DNA of 64,000 bases from Augochlora pura (lineage: Eukaryota > Arthropoda > Insecta > Hymenoptera > Halictidae): NCBI RefSeq assembly GCF_028453695.1, contig NC_135772.1, positions 13,950,001 to 14,014,000 on the forward strand, read 5' to 3'. The notes beneath the pieces are model-generated. The model saw only the letters and a list, made by a program, of their open reading frames with translations. It ran no database searches and was not told the origin of the DNA. A program made the position numbers and the translations under genes. This document shows, in pieces, positions 1 through 12,200 of the stretch (position 1 is its first letter; every line of letters starts with the position of its first letter).

Positions 1-598
1 TGTAATATGGCTTCCATTCTTTATATTTAATGGGTTGAATTCCCAGCTTGCAGTTCTTGACAAGCATGGCACATTGACACCCTTCGGGATGTAAATAGAG
101 TCGCTAAGCTCATTGATGTCCTTCAATGGACGTTGGATACCATCAAAAATGCTGCCAAGAATACCAGGACCTAATTCTACTGACAATGGTTTGCCCGTAC
201 GTAGCACAGGATCGCCAACTGTCACACCGCTAGTTTCTTCATATACCTAGCAAAGCATCATCATATAATACAATAACACTGTATCAGAACATAGTTTTAT
301 TCTGTCCATATTTATGAAGAATGTAAAATACCTGGATGGTAGCCATATCACCTTCCAAACGAATAATTTCTCCCACCAATTCATAATATCCTACTCTAAC
401 CAGTTCATACATAGCTGATCCTGACATTTTCTCAGCAGTAACGACTACAAGCAATTAAAATAATAAATATCGAAAGATAGAAATTATGAATTTATTCAAT
501 TATGTCATGTACTAACCAGGGCCAGACACTGCATATACATAGCCAAATTTACTCTCCTTGCTTTCCCTGCTAATTTTTGGCAACCCATGGCTCGTCAT
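1..598 (-). CDS. Vha68-2/ATP6V1A: V-type proton ATPase catalytic subunit A, 5' coding exons (partial)
   Basis: This is the ATP-hydrolysing A subunit of the V1 sector of the vacuolar proton pump, which acidifies endosomes, lysosomes and apical epithelia. Three coding exons are visible on the minus strand: 517-598 (starts MTSHGLPKISRESKESKFG), 332-444 (reads MSGSAMYELVRVGYYELVG) and 1-246 (reads VYEETSGVTVGDPVLRTGKP, later GPGILGSIFDGIQRPL). These are the well-known N-terminal beta-barrel and the start of the non-homologous region. Junctions are CCTG|GTTAGT and CAG|GTATTT with matching acceptors, and the frame is kept throughout. The nucleotide-binding P-loop exon lies outside the window. An acceptor just upstream of the ATG (exon border near 632) shows that the 5' UTR is split. 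A donor-like site at 1582/1581 could end the leader exon, which is inferred. The family assignment is certain; only the Drosophila paralogue name is by analogy. Confidence 0.95.
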
Positions 599-3271
599 TG
601 TGAATTATTGTTGGATCAAAACTGTTCAACAACTGGAAATAATTTACATTATACAATGGAAGCAAATTAAATATAAAAAAACATATAGTTTTTTAAGTTT
701 TGGGTGTGTGTGTGTGCACGCGTGTGAAATATTTAACACAAATAAAATAAACATTTAAACGATTCCAAATTATAGAAAAAGATAGTCAAAGTATATCAAT
801 TAATCGTATTCAAAGGTATTTTAGGGTAGGTAAGTTCAAACTAAGAAAAAACTAAACCATCATTACAGGATAATGTAATTACTCCATTGGTACATGGCTT
901 CATACAAAGTCAGTATTATTAATTCATTTCACAAAAATATTAGTTTCAGTAACATTCAAATTTAAAAAACTATATGGGAGTTCATGATATTTGATCAATT
1001 TTGCACCACTTTAATCTGACGTCTAATCAAAACTAATCAAATACCTTGAAACATGGAAAAATTTAAGGAAACACTGATAAAAAAGACGATGATTGTGGAC
1101 ACTTTATCCGAGTTAAGTATTTTAACTAGTACCGTGAGGTAAAATGTGTTTAAAATCGACGAGAGTTTCGGTGTCAGCTAGCGCATCCATTCATCGTTAA
1201 ATTCACGTGAGCAGTTCATTTAAAAAGTAGGCGTAGCCCTCTTTAAGCCCGCGAGACGTCTGCTGTCCTAACAGAACGTCGATTCCGAACGAGATATTTG
1301 ACCACCGATCGTCCACGCGGAAAGATTTAATTCGCTCATTGCAAGGTTCCCTTAAAAATGCGATATACATGATTTAGGGCTAAGTGAAACGTATAAATTC
1401 TACCGCTGATCGAGAAACGATGGCGCATTCAAACTGGAACGATCGATACTTGTACGCGCCAGTCTTTTTGTAGAAAATCTTTGGCACACTCTATACAGAA
1501 TGAAATTGTTTCGATACTTTCTACTGTATAGTAAATTAAGGTCGCGTACAGTGAAGAAAATAAGTGACAATAAAGACTTACGAGACGTGCAATGTATCGA
1601 AGTAAGTCCACTCTACAACAGCAAGTCAAGCTTCAGAGACGAGCCTGGCTGCTATCCACTGCTATCACAAGACAGGTCAGCTGACTGAATGGTGTGCTGG
1701 TTTACAATTATCAGCCCCTTTCGTGGTTATGGGCGAATTTACAAGTGTACGAAATCGTAACAAACTTCTCCAATTCTCCACTAGGAGGCTACGGTTCTTG
1801 TTCGTAATTTCTATGAAGATTTAAATATGTAGTATGTATGTTATATGCGTACATACATGCACGTGTACTATATGCAATTCATACATTTGATACTGCCGTA
1901 GCTTGCTTAAAATAGTTTTATACGTATGTATATTTTTAATGTATGGATTTTTGAATACGCAATGTACAATACTGTCACTTATTAAAATTAAAAAATTGTT
2001 TATTGACATTTCCATGGTTATAGAAAGAGTATAGAAGGGAAAAAATAGTGAATACTTTTTGTAAAATAAAAGAAACAAACACAGAATTTATTGTACAAAT
2101 TTTGATTTCACCTTTTCCAACCAAAATTAAAAGTATAGTTTGTTTTATAGAAGAAAATACGCTTTGTGCTAGTATGTACTTACTGAGTACGAGGAAGTCA
2201 TATTCGGAGAAACAGTGGCGGCAATTATAAATTATATACGTAAGTCGTGTTAGACAGAACTATCAAGAGCTAGTTAAAATTAGCTAACATTAAGGCGCGG
2301 TTATACTTTACTGCTATAATTACAATAAACTATATAGATTTTTCAGGATCCTTGTTAAATATATCTGTTCACAACCACAAATATAAATAGAATTAGTACT
2401 ATGTCGGTAAAAAGTTCTCTTAACGCAAAATAAATGTTTCTTTATTCATTTTAATAATGATACTGTCGAACAAATTTGGTCATTTCATGCATCTTATACA
2501 AAATGTATTTTTATTCAATAGCGTTTATTTACGAGTTTTCTTTCACAACGTTTATTTCTCTAGTTGTAATCTGTGGGATTTTTTGGATAATTTTGAAACC
2601 AACAGTTTAAATCAATTTCTATAACAGTCATTAATAGAGTTGAATCTATATTATTGTTTTCAAGGCTTAGTTATCACAATTAATAAGTTACTATTGACGT
2701 ATTAAGAATTTGCATGTACAAAATTGCACGAAACTAAAAGCGCCATCTACGTTTTTATGAATCTAGATGTGCATGTGTAGATTTCATCCACGTTCGCATG
2801 TACATAGTTACGTAACTTCACTTCCGTATATCCATGTGTGCTATCTACGGGTGGGGTCGGTGGTGTCGGCGGGGTCCTTCACACAGTTCAAATTCCCACC
2901 ATTTCCTTGACAACGATATCAAAGTGGGGGAAGCTCGTTTTGCTAAAGCTAGAGAGTTGAGTTTTGATGTTTTCACTCTCGGATCTACTTATGTATCATG
3001 TTGTATCAGACAAATGATTCAGTGACAAATGATTCGTGTACAGACGTACATGTGAATTATAATTCTGAGATTGACGAACAGCATTCATTTATAGAGCAAT
3101 TGAGATTGTTAAATTTTGTTGATATTTTGACGTGGCGTTTGGATTGTAACTTGGATATTGTGCACGTAGTTGAAACGACATAGTAAAAATACGCGATCAC
3201 AGACATTCTATTGTGTGTCCATTTTTATTAGTCATCTCAGTGAAGGACAGTGAATTTATCCATTGTTTGAC
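599..3271. other. Intergenic region between divergent VhaA and HDDC2 genes
   Basis: This holds the 5' leader and promoter regions of two divergently transcribed genes. Short open frames occur (for example 1500-1688 and 2834-3025) but none has recognisable protein content or consistent splice borders. A minus-strand donor-like site (CTCG|TAAGTC) at about 1582 may mark the end of a VhaA leader exon. Otherwise I see AT-rich sequence without repeats I can define. Confidence 0.5.
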
Positions 3272-4929
3272 ATGGACCTCCAGAATTTGCAAGAATTTAT
3301 GGAATTGATTGGACGACTGAAGGTGAGAGATGTCACGAGGCAGTACTGTGATAAATATAAACTCGGAGATTCAATAAACGCGTGCAGTCAACATATAGTA
3401 GTGTTCATTTTTGGCATCCTTATCAGCTATCATTGGACTGATCTTTTGTTGTTGATTACTGATCAATTTTTTTTTGACTAATTAATTTAAAAATAAGATA
3501 AATTTTAATTGTCTGGTTCATTTTGATATTGAACATGTCATTGCCAAAAAAATGTAAAATTAGAAGCTTTTTTAACATGAAATTTAGAAAACTTAATTGT
3601 AAGTTATCTATATATATATATTTTATTACTTATATGGTATACAAAAGTTTTCATGTAAATGTCTATGACTTCAGCACATGAAAAGGACAGGATGGGTCAT
3701 CAGAAATGTCTCAGATCCAGAGACAATTGCAGGGCACATGTATCGAATGGCCATGTTATCATTCCTAGTGGATAATAATGAACAGTTAGACAAAATCAAG
3801 TATGAAATTATATTATTATGTTAGTTGTGACATTGATCTATTGTTATGTTATATTAATCTTACAAATTTTCTTTGTGTCTATAGAATCATGCAAATGACT
3901 TTAATCCACGATTTAGCAGAGTGCATTGTAGGAGATATAACACCTCACTGTGGTGTTGATCCAGATGAAAAACATAGACGAGAAGATGAAGCTATGGAAA
4001 CAATTTGCAATCTTTTGGGTGATAAAGGTCCCATGATATTGGAAATGTTTAGAGTAAGATTTGTTTAAAGATTTAAGTGTTTTACTGTGATATTTAAGGC
4101 TTGAGTAGCACACATACATAATCTTGACATGAAGTATTATTACGTTACCCAATTTGAAGATCTAGATAAGAAGTATTAAATATTTCAAAAACTATTATAA
4201 CAAAATTATAACTTTCAATTTTGTTTGAAATGTATGAGTTACTCGCTTTGGGAACTACCATATTGCATGAAAACTACAGTTTATTTTAGTATTCCCTGTT
4301 TTTAATATTTCAAAAAAATTTTTATATAAAGTCAAAAACCTGAACAAATTCTAGTGTATTGTGTTACTCTCATTGTCTATACAAAGTGATCCGTAATTAT
4401 GTTAACAGCAGATAATGGGGGATTCCTGAGGTCATTTTAAGTAACCTTTTCCTTTGCTTAAATTGAATCCGCGGCTTTGTTAGCGAGTTATTAACGATAA
4501 AGTTGACTGCCCACGGACGATTTTTCCTGCTACTGCGCATTCGAGCCAGCCGGCTAAAGCCCGTCTCGCTGACAGGCGATACGCGGCCGTCTCTCATTTC
4601 CCGATGTTAACATAATTATGGATCACCCTGTATATGTATACAAAATTGTTTATATATTTTGAAAAACTCTTATGTTAATGTAATTGGTGTTCATTTAGGA
4701 ATATGAAAAACAAGAATCGCCCGAAGCAAAATACGTGAAAGATTTGGATAGACTAGATTTAATAATGCAAGCGTATGAGTATGAGAAGAGGGATAATGTT
4801 CCCGGTGTTTTGGAGGAGTTTTTTGTTGCAACCAATGGCAAAATCAGACATCCCTTCATTAACAAAATGGCATCCGAAATTAAGGAAAAAAGGGAAGCTC
4901 TATATCGCAGTTCGTCTAATCCAAAATGA
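3272..4929 (+). CDS. HDDC2: HD-domain 5'-deoxynucleotidase HDDC2
   Basis: HDDC2/YfbR-type enzymes hydrolyse deoxyribonucleoside 5'-monophosphates to nucleoside and phosphate with a divalent metal. Four exons, 3272-3322, 3675-3799, 3885-4053 and 4699-4929, join to 191 residues, close to the usual length of about 200. The start MDLQNLQEFMELIGRLK matches the family N-terminus. Exon 2 has HMKRTGWVIRNV followed by AGHMYRMAML with the first metal His. Exon 3 has the HD signature in LIHDLAECIVGDI and the acidic KHRREDEA. Exon 4 has DLDRLDLIMQAYEYE, with the last metal Asp. All catalytic elements are therefore present. Intron 3 carries a 249-bp inverted-repeat element. Candidate poly(A) signals lie downstream, including AATAAA at 5549-5554. 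Confidence 0.93.
4382..4630. mobile_element. TA-flanked MITE (Tc1/mariner-like ends) in HDDC2 intron 3
   Basis: The two ends are inverted copies. The left reads GTGATCCGTAATTATGTTAA and the right complement differs by one base over 21 nt. The outermost bases CAAAGTG / CAGGGTG are flanked by TA on both sides (4380-4381 and 4631-4632), the target duplication of Tc1/mariner elements. The 249-bp interior is more GC-rich than its surroundings and has no open frame of note, so it is non-autonomous. Interior motifs (GGGGATTCCTGAGGT.., AGTAACC, CGAGTTATTAACGA) recur near 15655 and, inverted, near 44250-44330. Confidence 0.82.
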
Positions 4930-6245
4930 ATTGTATGACAAATGATAGTTTCTTCGACATTGTGATGTGTTCTTATAATATCATGTTATATGTTTGTTTA
5001 AAATAATGACTTAACTTTTCCAACTCCAAATTAAGTATTTATTTTATGAATAATAATATTCGCGTCGAGGAGATGATATATATTTTATTACTTATGTAAC
5101 TTAAGTAATCTTAAGTAACTTAAGTAGCAATTCTACATTAATTTATTATTAACTTAATTTACTTATTAAGTAATTATACCTTTATTCATGAGGGTCTACT
5201 GATACACAAAACAGATGAAATGTTATTAAAATTGAATTTTTTTAGTAATAAATGTATTTGGAATAATATTAATGATTAATTATTTTAGTATGTATTAATA
5301 ATTTCAGTAAGTATTAATGACTGTAATAACAACATTCGTTAGAAGATAAAACGTAGGAAGTTGGGAGATTATTTCTGTTATAGTTATTATTAATAAAATT
5401 AGGGATTCCAGATATTTTGCATAATTAGACTCATATTAGTAATACTGCATTTAATGAGAGTTTTATAACCTTGTATAACTAGTTCTTTTACGCAAAATAT
5501 TTGTTCGGGAAAAATTTCGTAGAATGAGAATACGTGTAACGATTAATCAATAAACACATCATACAGTAGTGCCTTCTCCTAGTAGACCCACGTGGGGCAA
5601 CTATAAATATTTCAGTCTAGACTGTCTGACTTAAAACTCTCCAGCCGCAGCGCGCTCCGCTAGCGAAATAGGAATAGAAATTTCTCTGATCTGATTGGCT
5701 GCCGATTCAATAATAAGCAGTGCTGTTTGAAGGTGCAGTAAAAAGCTAAAGAAGGTAAAAAACTCGTGCAAAACCTAAGGTATGACTGTACCTCAGTCCT
5801 CCGAATTAACTTGCCCGCGACAGAGATAAAGCATTTTCAGACACCGACCCGAATACTATAGAATTGCATCATCCAATCCCATTCGTGAGATCCCTCCCCC
5901 ACCATTCTGCAGCACATTTCAGGCCAGTCTCCGAAAATGCTCTGTCTCTGTCACCGAAAAGTTACTACATACATATTTCCAAGCTCTGTCGTACGTGAAT
6001 GACAATGACTATGTGCAGCGCAAGAGTATTGCACAGTATTTAAGATCAGTCAGACCAGGCTCGACTTATGAAGTTTGGTTGCTTCGATAACGGAGTGATT
6101 GTCAGTGAGTTGCATGTTGGTGGAGATCGAATTGTCGAGTATTTCATACATATTTTGAATGAAAGATTGTGTGGTACTAGAAAATTAGATTTTGGTCAGT
6201 GAAATTATTATTACAAGACATTGCTAAATTTCGTTCAACATAAAC
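4930..6245. other. Intergenic region HDDC2 - nicotinamidase
   Basis: The first part is AT-rich HDDC2 3' UTR and flank with short imperfect repeats of TTAAGTAA type (about 5095-5180) and an AATAAA at 5549-5554. The part from about 5560 is less AT-rich and likely holds the nicotinamidase promoter and 5' UTR. I see no coding sequence or RNA gene. Confidence 0.5.
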
Positions 6246-9200
6246 ATGCAGAGAAACAATATTGAATTGGACGTTGATCTATTTGGCATAGAAGGACACC
6301 GGTCCGTAAGAAAGTTTTTGTCTAAGCTCGATTTGCCAAATCTGGAAGACACCCTATATTACCAAAACTTTCGCCTGATTTGTAACACACTCTTTTCACC
6401 AAAAGAAGTCGAACAAAATGATGACAAAATCAGGAATATTTTCGATCTTTTCGACAATGACCATGACGGGATCTTGAAGGGACAGGAGTGGAAAATGTGA
6501 GTACAGATACATATTTATAAGTTTGTATACATATGTATAGTGTTTATATAAAGGGTGAGCCATATAATTTGCACATCTTAAATAACTTTTAAGCTATGCT
6601 TCTAATTAAAAATTTTGAAATACAAAAGTATTCGAAATTTCAAGGTCAACTTACTGTTTTTCGAATGGAAAGGTATATTTTTTCATTATAGATCGAAAGA
6701 ACATTAAATTTCCGGATGAAAAGTATAAACTTATATGAATTCTAAATTTAATAGTTAACGAGATCTTAATTAGTGAACAATGTCTCCAATAATACCACGC
6801 GGATAACATACTCCGATTGATATATTTTAAAATTTCATTAACGAGGTTTATGATCAATATAGGTTTATACATTTCTATTAAAAATTTTATATTCTATTAA
6901 TCCACGACGAGAGAAATATACCTTTCCATATAAAAAAAAAACAGAAATTGACCTTGAAAGTTTCGAAAACTGCAGTGTGTATAGAAAAAGTAGATACGAC
7001 ATCGCCACCATCCCTTAAAATCTCCCATTTTTGTATTAAACAATTTTAAATTAAATGCATAATTTAAAAGTTGTTTGAGGTGTGCAAATTGTGTGGCTCA
7101 TCTTGTATATATGTATACAGGGTGAGTCATATAATTGAGTATACCTATGATTAATACAATACGCGCATAAAAAATCAAGGCCACAGGTAAATTACCTAGC
7201 TGTCACATTTTTATGATTGACCGTTTTCCGTCCGCAATTTTCAATTTTATTACTTCCAGTATTTATCAACGTGGCCGTAATCTTCCGTTAATATCTTATT
7301 GAAAGATAACAGTAATGAACGAATGCTATTTAATGAACGAATGCAAGTAAAAGTCGAAAACAATAATTTTGCAGAGGTCTTATTGAAAGCGATACATAAG
7401 AGAAAACGTGAAATTTTATCAAATAAACAGATCATTATTAGCTTTTAGTTTTTTAGACACGGAATACAAAAACATTATCTAAAGGAGAAAAACATGTGGA
7501 AATTGTTCATTTAACACGTTGACGCCGGCGCCGATATTCACGATTTTCTCTGTGAGTCGGTGCCCGAAATTTACAAAAATTAAATAAATTATGTTAAGTT
7601 TATAATATTGAATTTCTCTGTTTTTACAATTGAATATCAGTTTATAATGTTCAGATAAAATAACATAAATCTATTTTGTAGTATCTATTTTGTGAAATGC
7701 AAGCAAAATAAACAAATGTACGCCGCCTCACGGGTCTAACACTTATGACTCACCGGTGGGCCAAGCCATCGTCAACGTGTTAATGAATACCTGGCAACAA
7801 TAGAAAAGGTTAATATCTGCAACACCACATGAGTAAAAAGGGAGGAAAACAAAATACTATCGAATATTAGATTAAACATTGTATTTTAGAATTGGGAGAA
7901 GTGGCAAAAATTGTACACGTAATTCCGCGAACTTAGGTATCATTTTCGAGATTAAAATTTATTCTAAACGATTATAGATCTAGAGTGAATCTTGATATTT
8001 TGAATGTCATAATGTTAAGAAGATCAAACGAATTTAATTAAATATTATATACGTGTATATGTACTTTGTTTGCTTATTTTGTGTTTTATAAATACATATT
8101 ATATTTTCATATTTTCGTTTATATATAATAATTTTTCTTTTAACATTAATTAGTTTGAGTTAAATAACTACGTGGATTATTGTGGGTTACTTCTACCTGC
8201 CTTGGTTAACCTGGTTAGGATTGGGTGGCGGTTAGGATCTCTGCAAGGATTCTTTTATGAGATTTCAAACAGTAGTGGAGCTTTGAAAACCGAACCTAGT
8301 GTTAACCGGTTTTGGGTGCAGATAGCGTTTAACTTTTGAGATATTTAATGTTAAAGTTGTAAGGGCTAAAGCCAGGAAGAGAATACTAATACCGTAATTT
8401 TTTTCATCATGCCGAAATATTGCAGAATAAGAAAATAATAGAGAGAATATAGTGCGACCATAACGTAAAATAATTTACATTGATTTATTTCATTCTTGCC
8501 AAAAGTTTTTTAATTTTGGAATAATCTTTTCATTCAGCCCCACTGTGCACTGAAGCTGGTGGGGGATGTCAGAGAAATACTTACAAATGGTGGAGTGAGG
8601 AAAAAGAATCAATGAGAAGACTTATTCATCTCATTTCTAATGTTCCATCTCTGCTATTCTTCTACTTATGAACATTTTTTCTGGTATGTTCGATTGCATC
8701 GTTGCGAAGCGGTTCATCTATTAGATTTCGTTACTAACGATTTTGACATTAAATATCTTAAAAACCATAAGCCGCCTGTACCTAAAACTGACTATCACTA
8801 GATTCCGTTTTATAAGTAGTGCCACTGTAAGAAACCTTTTTAAAAAGCCAGCGTTAAACCTGGAGATTTTTTCTTGTAAGTCGTAAGAACCTACCGGGGG
8901 GGGGGGGGGTTCATCGATCTGCAAAAAACGAATACTAGATGCAAAGCAAGCTTTCCCTGTGATATACGTTCACGACTTGGCTTTAGCAAGACATTAACAA
9001 GTGTCACCAACTGATTTTTATGAGACGAATATTCAAAGTTGAATAATATCTGTTTTTAATTTTTTAATTATTCAGAATTTGCAATTCAAGTTTCGAAATT
9101 CTTCATTTAATGAGTTGTTTCGTAATACGGAAATTATATGCGTTATTTGTTCGTAATTGATAACGTTTCATTCTTCAATTTGCAAGTAAGTTATAAAAAA

Positions 9201-12200
9201 CGATCGCGCAGGTGGATTTTTTAACAGTTACTAGGGCTAATGTCCAGTTGTGAGGAAATCTTGCTTTACAACGAGCATTCGTTTTCTGCAGGTTAAATTC
9301 TCTCTCCAACGCTGGGATAGGTTCTAAACTCCTTTTTACAACTCGTTGCATACCATATGTTGTTTGATGTATTTGGTCGAGTCATGGCGAATCAGCAAAA
9401 CACGGGCGCTATCAATCGCTCTACTAATATCTGGTATGTATAAGCATTTGAATTGATCCTGTAAAACGAATAATAAGTTTGTTTAATTGTGTGCCAAAAA
9501 AATTCAGTAGATATAACAAAACTTTGACTTCACATGTTCTATACATACGTTTCTTATAAAAAGTTTATTAAACTGTTCTAAAACTTCATTGTTTTCTTTT
9601 TGTTTCGCAATTGTTTGTTTATATACTTTTTTCTCCTTAATTCTTAATTATTTATTTAAATCAATATTTATTTCATTTCATTAATTTAACACTTGATTGA
9701 AACGTAAAAAATGATTGCAACATATTGTTCAAATATTATATCGTCATTTGCTAACTATTGGGAGATTTTTTTTGACTAAATAAAAAAAGCACAGTACGAG
9801 TTAGTGTACACGCTCTAAATTCAATGCTTTAAAATACTGTGCGGATATCTTGCGCATTCAGTTGTGGTCTTTTTTAACAACCGGAAACATACGTAACGTT
9901 CGTTCGACCGTTAAATACGGATGATCACGTAATCAGAAATTAGCTCTAGATTGTACACGTTTTGTATATAATTTAAATGGCATCAGCGAACAAATACGCT
10001 GGAAAGAATATTTTTATGCCGAGATCATTCGTTTGGAATTTTTCAAATTAACTACGTATTTTTGGTTACACGGTAAATGACTAAATTATTAAAAAGCTAA
10101 TTATTTAATTCAGAACTTTCTGTGTCAACAATCAGTTTTTAATATTTTTCCAACCGGACGATTGTATCTTCAGGATCACATTTCACACCTTCCATTTTTA
10201 ATTGCCTCTATTTCTCTTCGTTCTGTAACTAGTAATCTCGTTTGTTCTCAATTTTGTTTACAAAAATCAATTATTTCGTTAGCCTCCTGTTGGTGTACCT
10301 ACAATGTGGTTAATGACAGTTTTCCAAACAGTAAAAACTATGTATTAATTTCGTAGTTAAAAATCCGAAAAACACATTTTTGATAGATTTAGCCAACTAA
10401 TACTTTATTTGGCGCCAGTAACTAATAAAAATCTTTTCAGTAAATGAATGGAAGAAGGTGTTTTTCTATTGAAATAAATTGTCTAAAATCATTGATGTTT
10501 TTCTGAATGCACAATGGGTGTTCAAGTACATTGTTCAACACTGCACATTAACTGCAGCGTAATCCATACATGTACATACACATAAATTGTGCATAGGGTA
10601 GGGCATCTGAAACAGCACACTTGAATAACTCGTGTGTCCTTAACAATAGACACAAGAGTTCTTCACATAAGTTGTTTTTGGAGGGAGTGGCACATAATAT
10701 AATGGCAATCATTTTGTATTGGTGGTGGCCTAATCAAAAGTTATTCGAGCGTAATCGTAAACATTATTTATATTCGTAGGTTGGCGCTCGTCGCTTTTGT
10801 TCCGTTTTTATGTTTGGAGTAAAAGGTCATCTCAAAGTCAAATCATGAGGCACGTCTCAATGTATTTTAATTTTAATCGTTTTCTGATACCAGCCAAATT
10901 CCATAGTAAATGTTTCTTGTAACATTATTATTCGCGGAGACATTTTGACATGATCTGGTTTAGACGGGAACACTCTTTATATTAACGCTTCTATTTTCAT
11001 TTCATTAAATGAATTGCTTTGCTTTCATGTATATTTTAAGGTCGCTGAATAAAGTAATATGTACGGATATAAATAAATTGATTAAAATTGCATGCAAATT
11101 ACGTAGGCACGTAATTTTCATAAGCTTGTGTTGTTTATCAAATGCAGATTTCATAAGTGGTTGCAAATGACACTCGAACCGGTGAACGTGCTGCTCGTCG
11201 TAGATATACAAAATGATTTTATTGACGGTACGTTAGCGCTACGTACTTGCGAAGGCAATCAAGATGGGTTTGATGCTGTGGAACCAATAAATCGTTTAAC
11301 AAAATATGGACTCTTCGATAAAGTTATTTACTCAATGGACTATCATCCAGAGAATCATATCAGTTTCCATGAGAATCTGCATTTGAGGGAAATTCATCCG
11401 GAATCGAAGGTACGCACGTCATAGTTGATTAATATTTATCGACGGGGTTATAGCTTTCACATTTTACTGCCAAGTCAGGAAGAGAAATGCACGCCATCCT
11501 TTCATACATTCTTTAATTTGTAAGCCTCATAAAAATACTGAGCATCGCAAAAATAAACATGTTTGTCCTACAATATTAACGATTAATAACTGAAATCGAA
11601 TTTTGAAGGTAAATTACGTTTGAAACATAGGCAAAATGACTTACAATGACTTGACATAGTCACATTAAATTAAAAAATACAGATTTTTCGTAGAAGTTGA
11701 AAATATTATCATTTCTGTATTAATTCCCTGATAAGATGCATCTTTAAAAAGAATTTAAAATCGGTCATTTCAGCGGGTTAGGTTGTTCTAGCAGTAATAA
11801 AGCTGCAACTAACATTTTCGTCAATTAATATTTTGTTCTATCATAATTTAGAAATACACTTAGTTCGCATCTTTTATCTAATAACGAGAGAATCAGTACA
11901 ATACGTCGTGTTATTCTTGAATACGCTCTGCTCCCATTTCTATCAGCATCGATCCATCGTAATAGGTTTCAACCACGCAGGGTCTCCATCGGACCTGGGA
12001 GGTCGCTAGACGAAAGTGTTTACACTTCGAGTGTCGATTCCATGTTCTGATTCTACCGTTGTAGGTCGTAAGTAATCGATGAAACAATGACGCCGGAGAC
12101 TGAGGGTAACCTTATTCGGTAAATGTCGGCGTAGCTTGGCCACTATTGCTCCCTTGCATTCATTGATATATTTTTAGAAAGTTAGGCATTTTTAAGTATG

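Noticed and set aside
2834..3183. Two small plus-strand frames upstream of HDDC2
   Set aside because: No conserved content. The recognised N-terminus MDLQNLQEF begins at 3272, so these are at best upstream frames in the leader.
10595..10760. Possible mariner MITE or microRNA-like hairpin in nicotinamidase intron 1
   Set aside because: Outer ends do not match each other, and the stem (about 16 bp with mismatches) is too short for a microRNA precursor.
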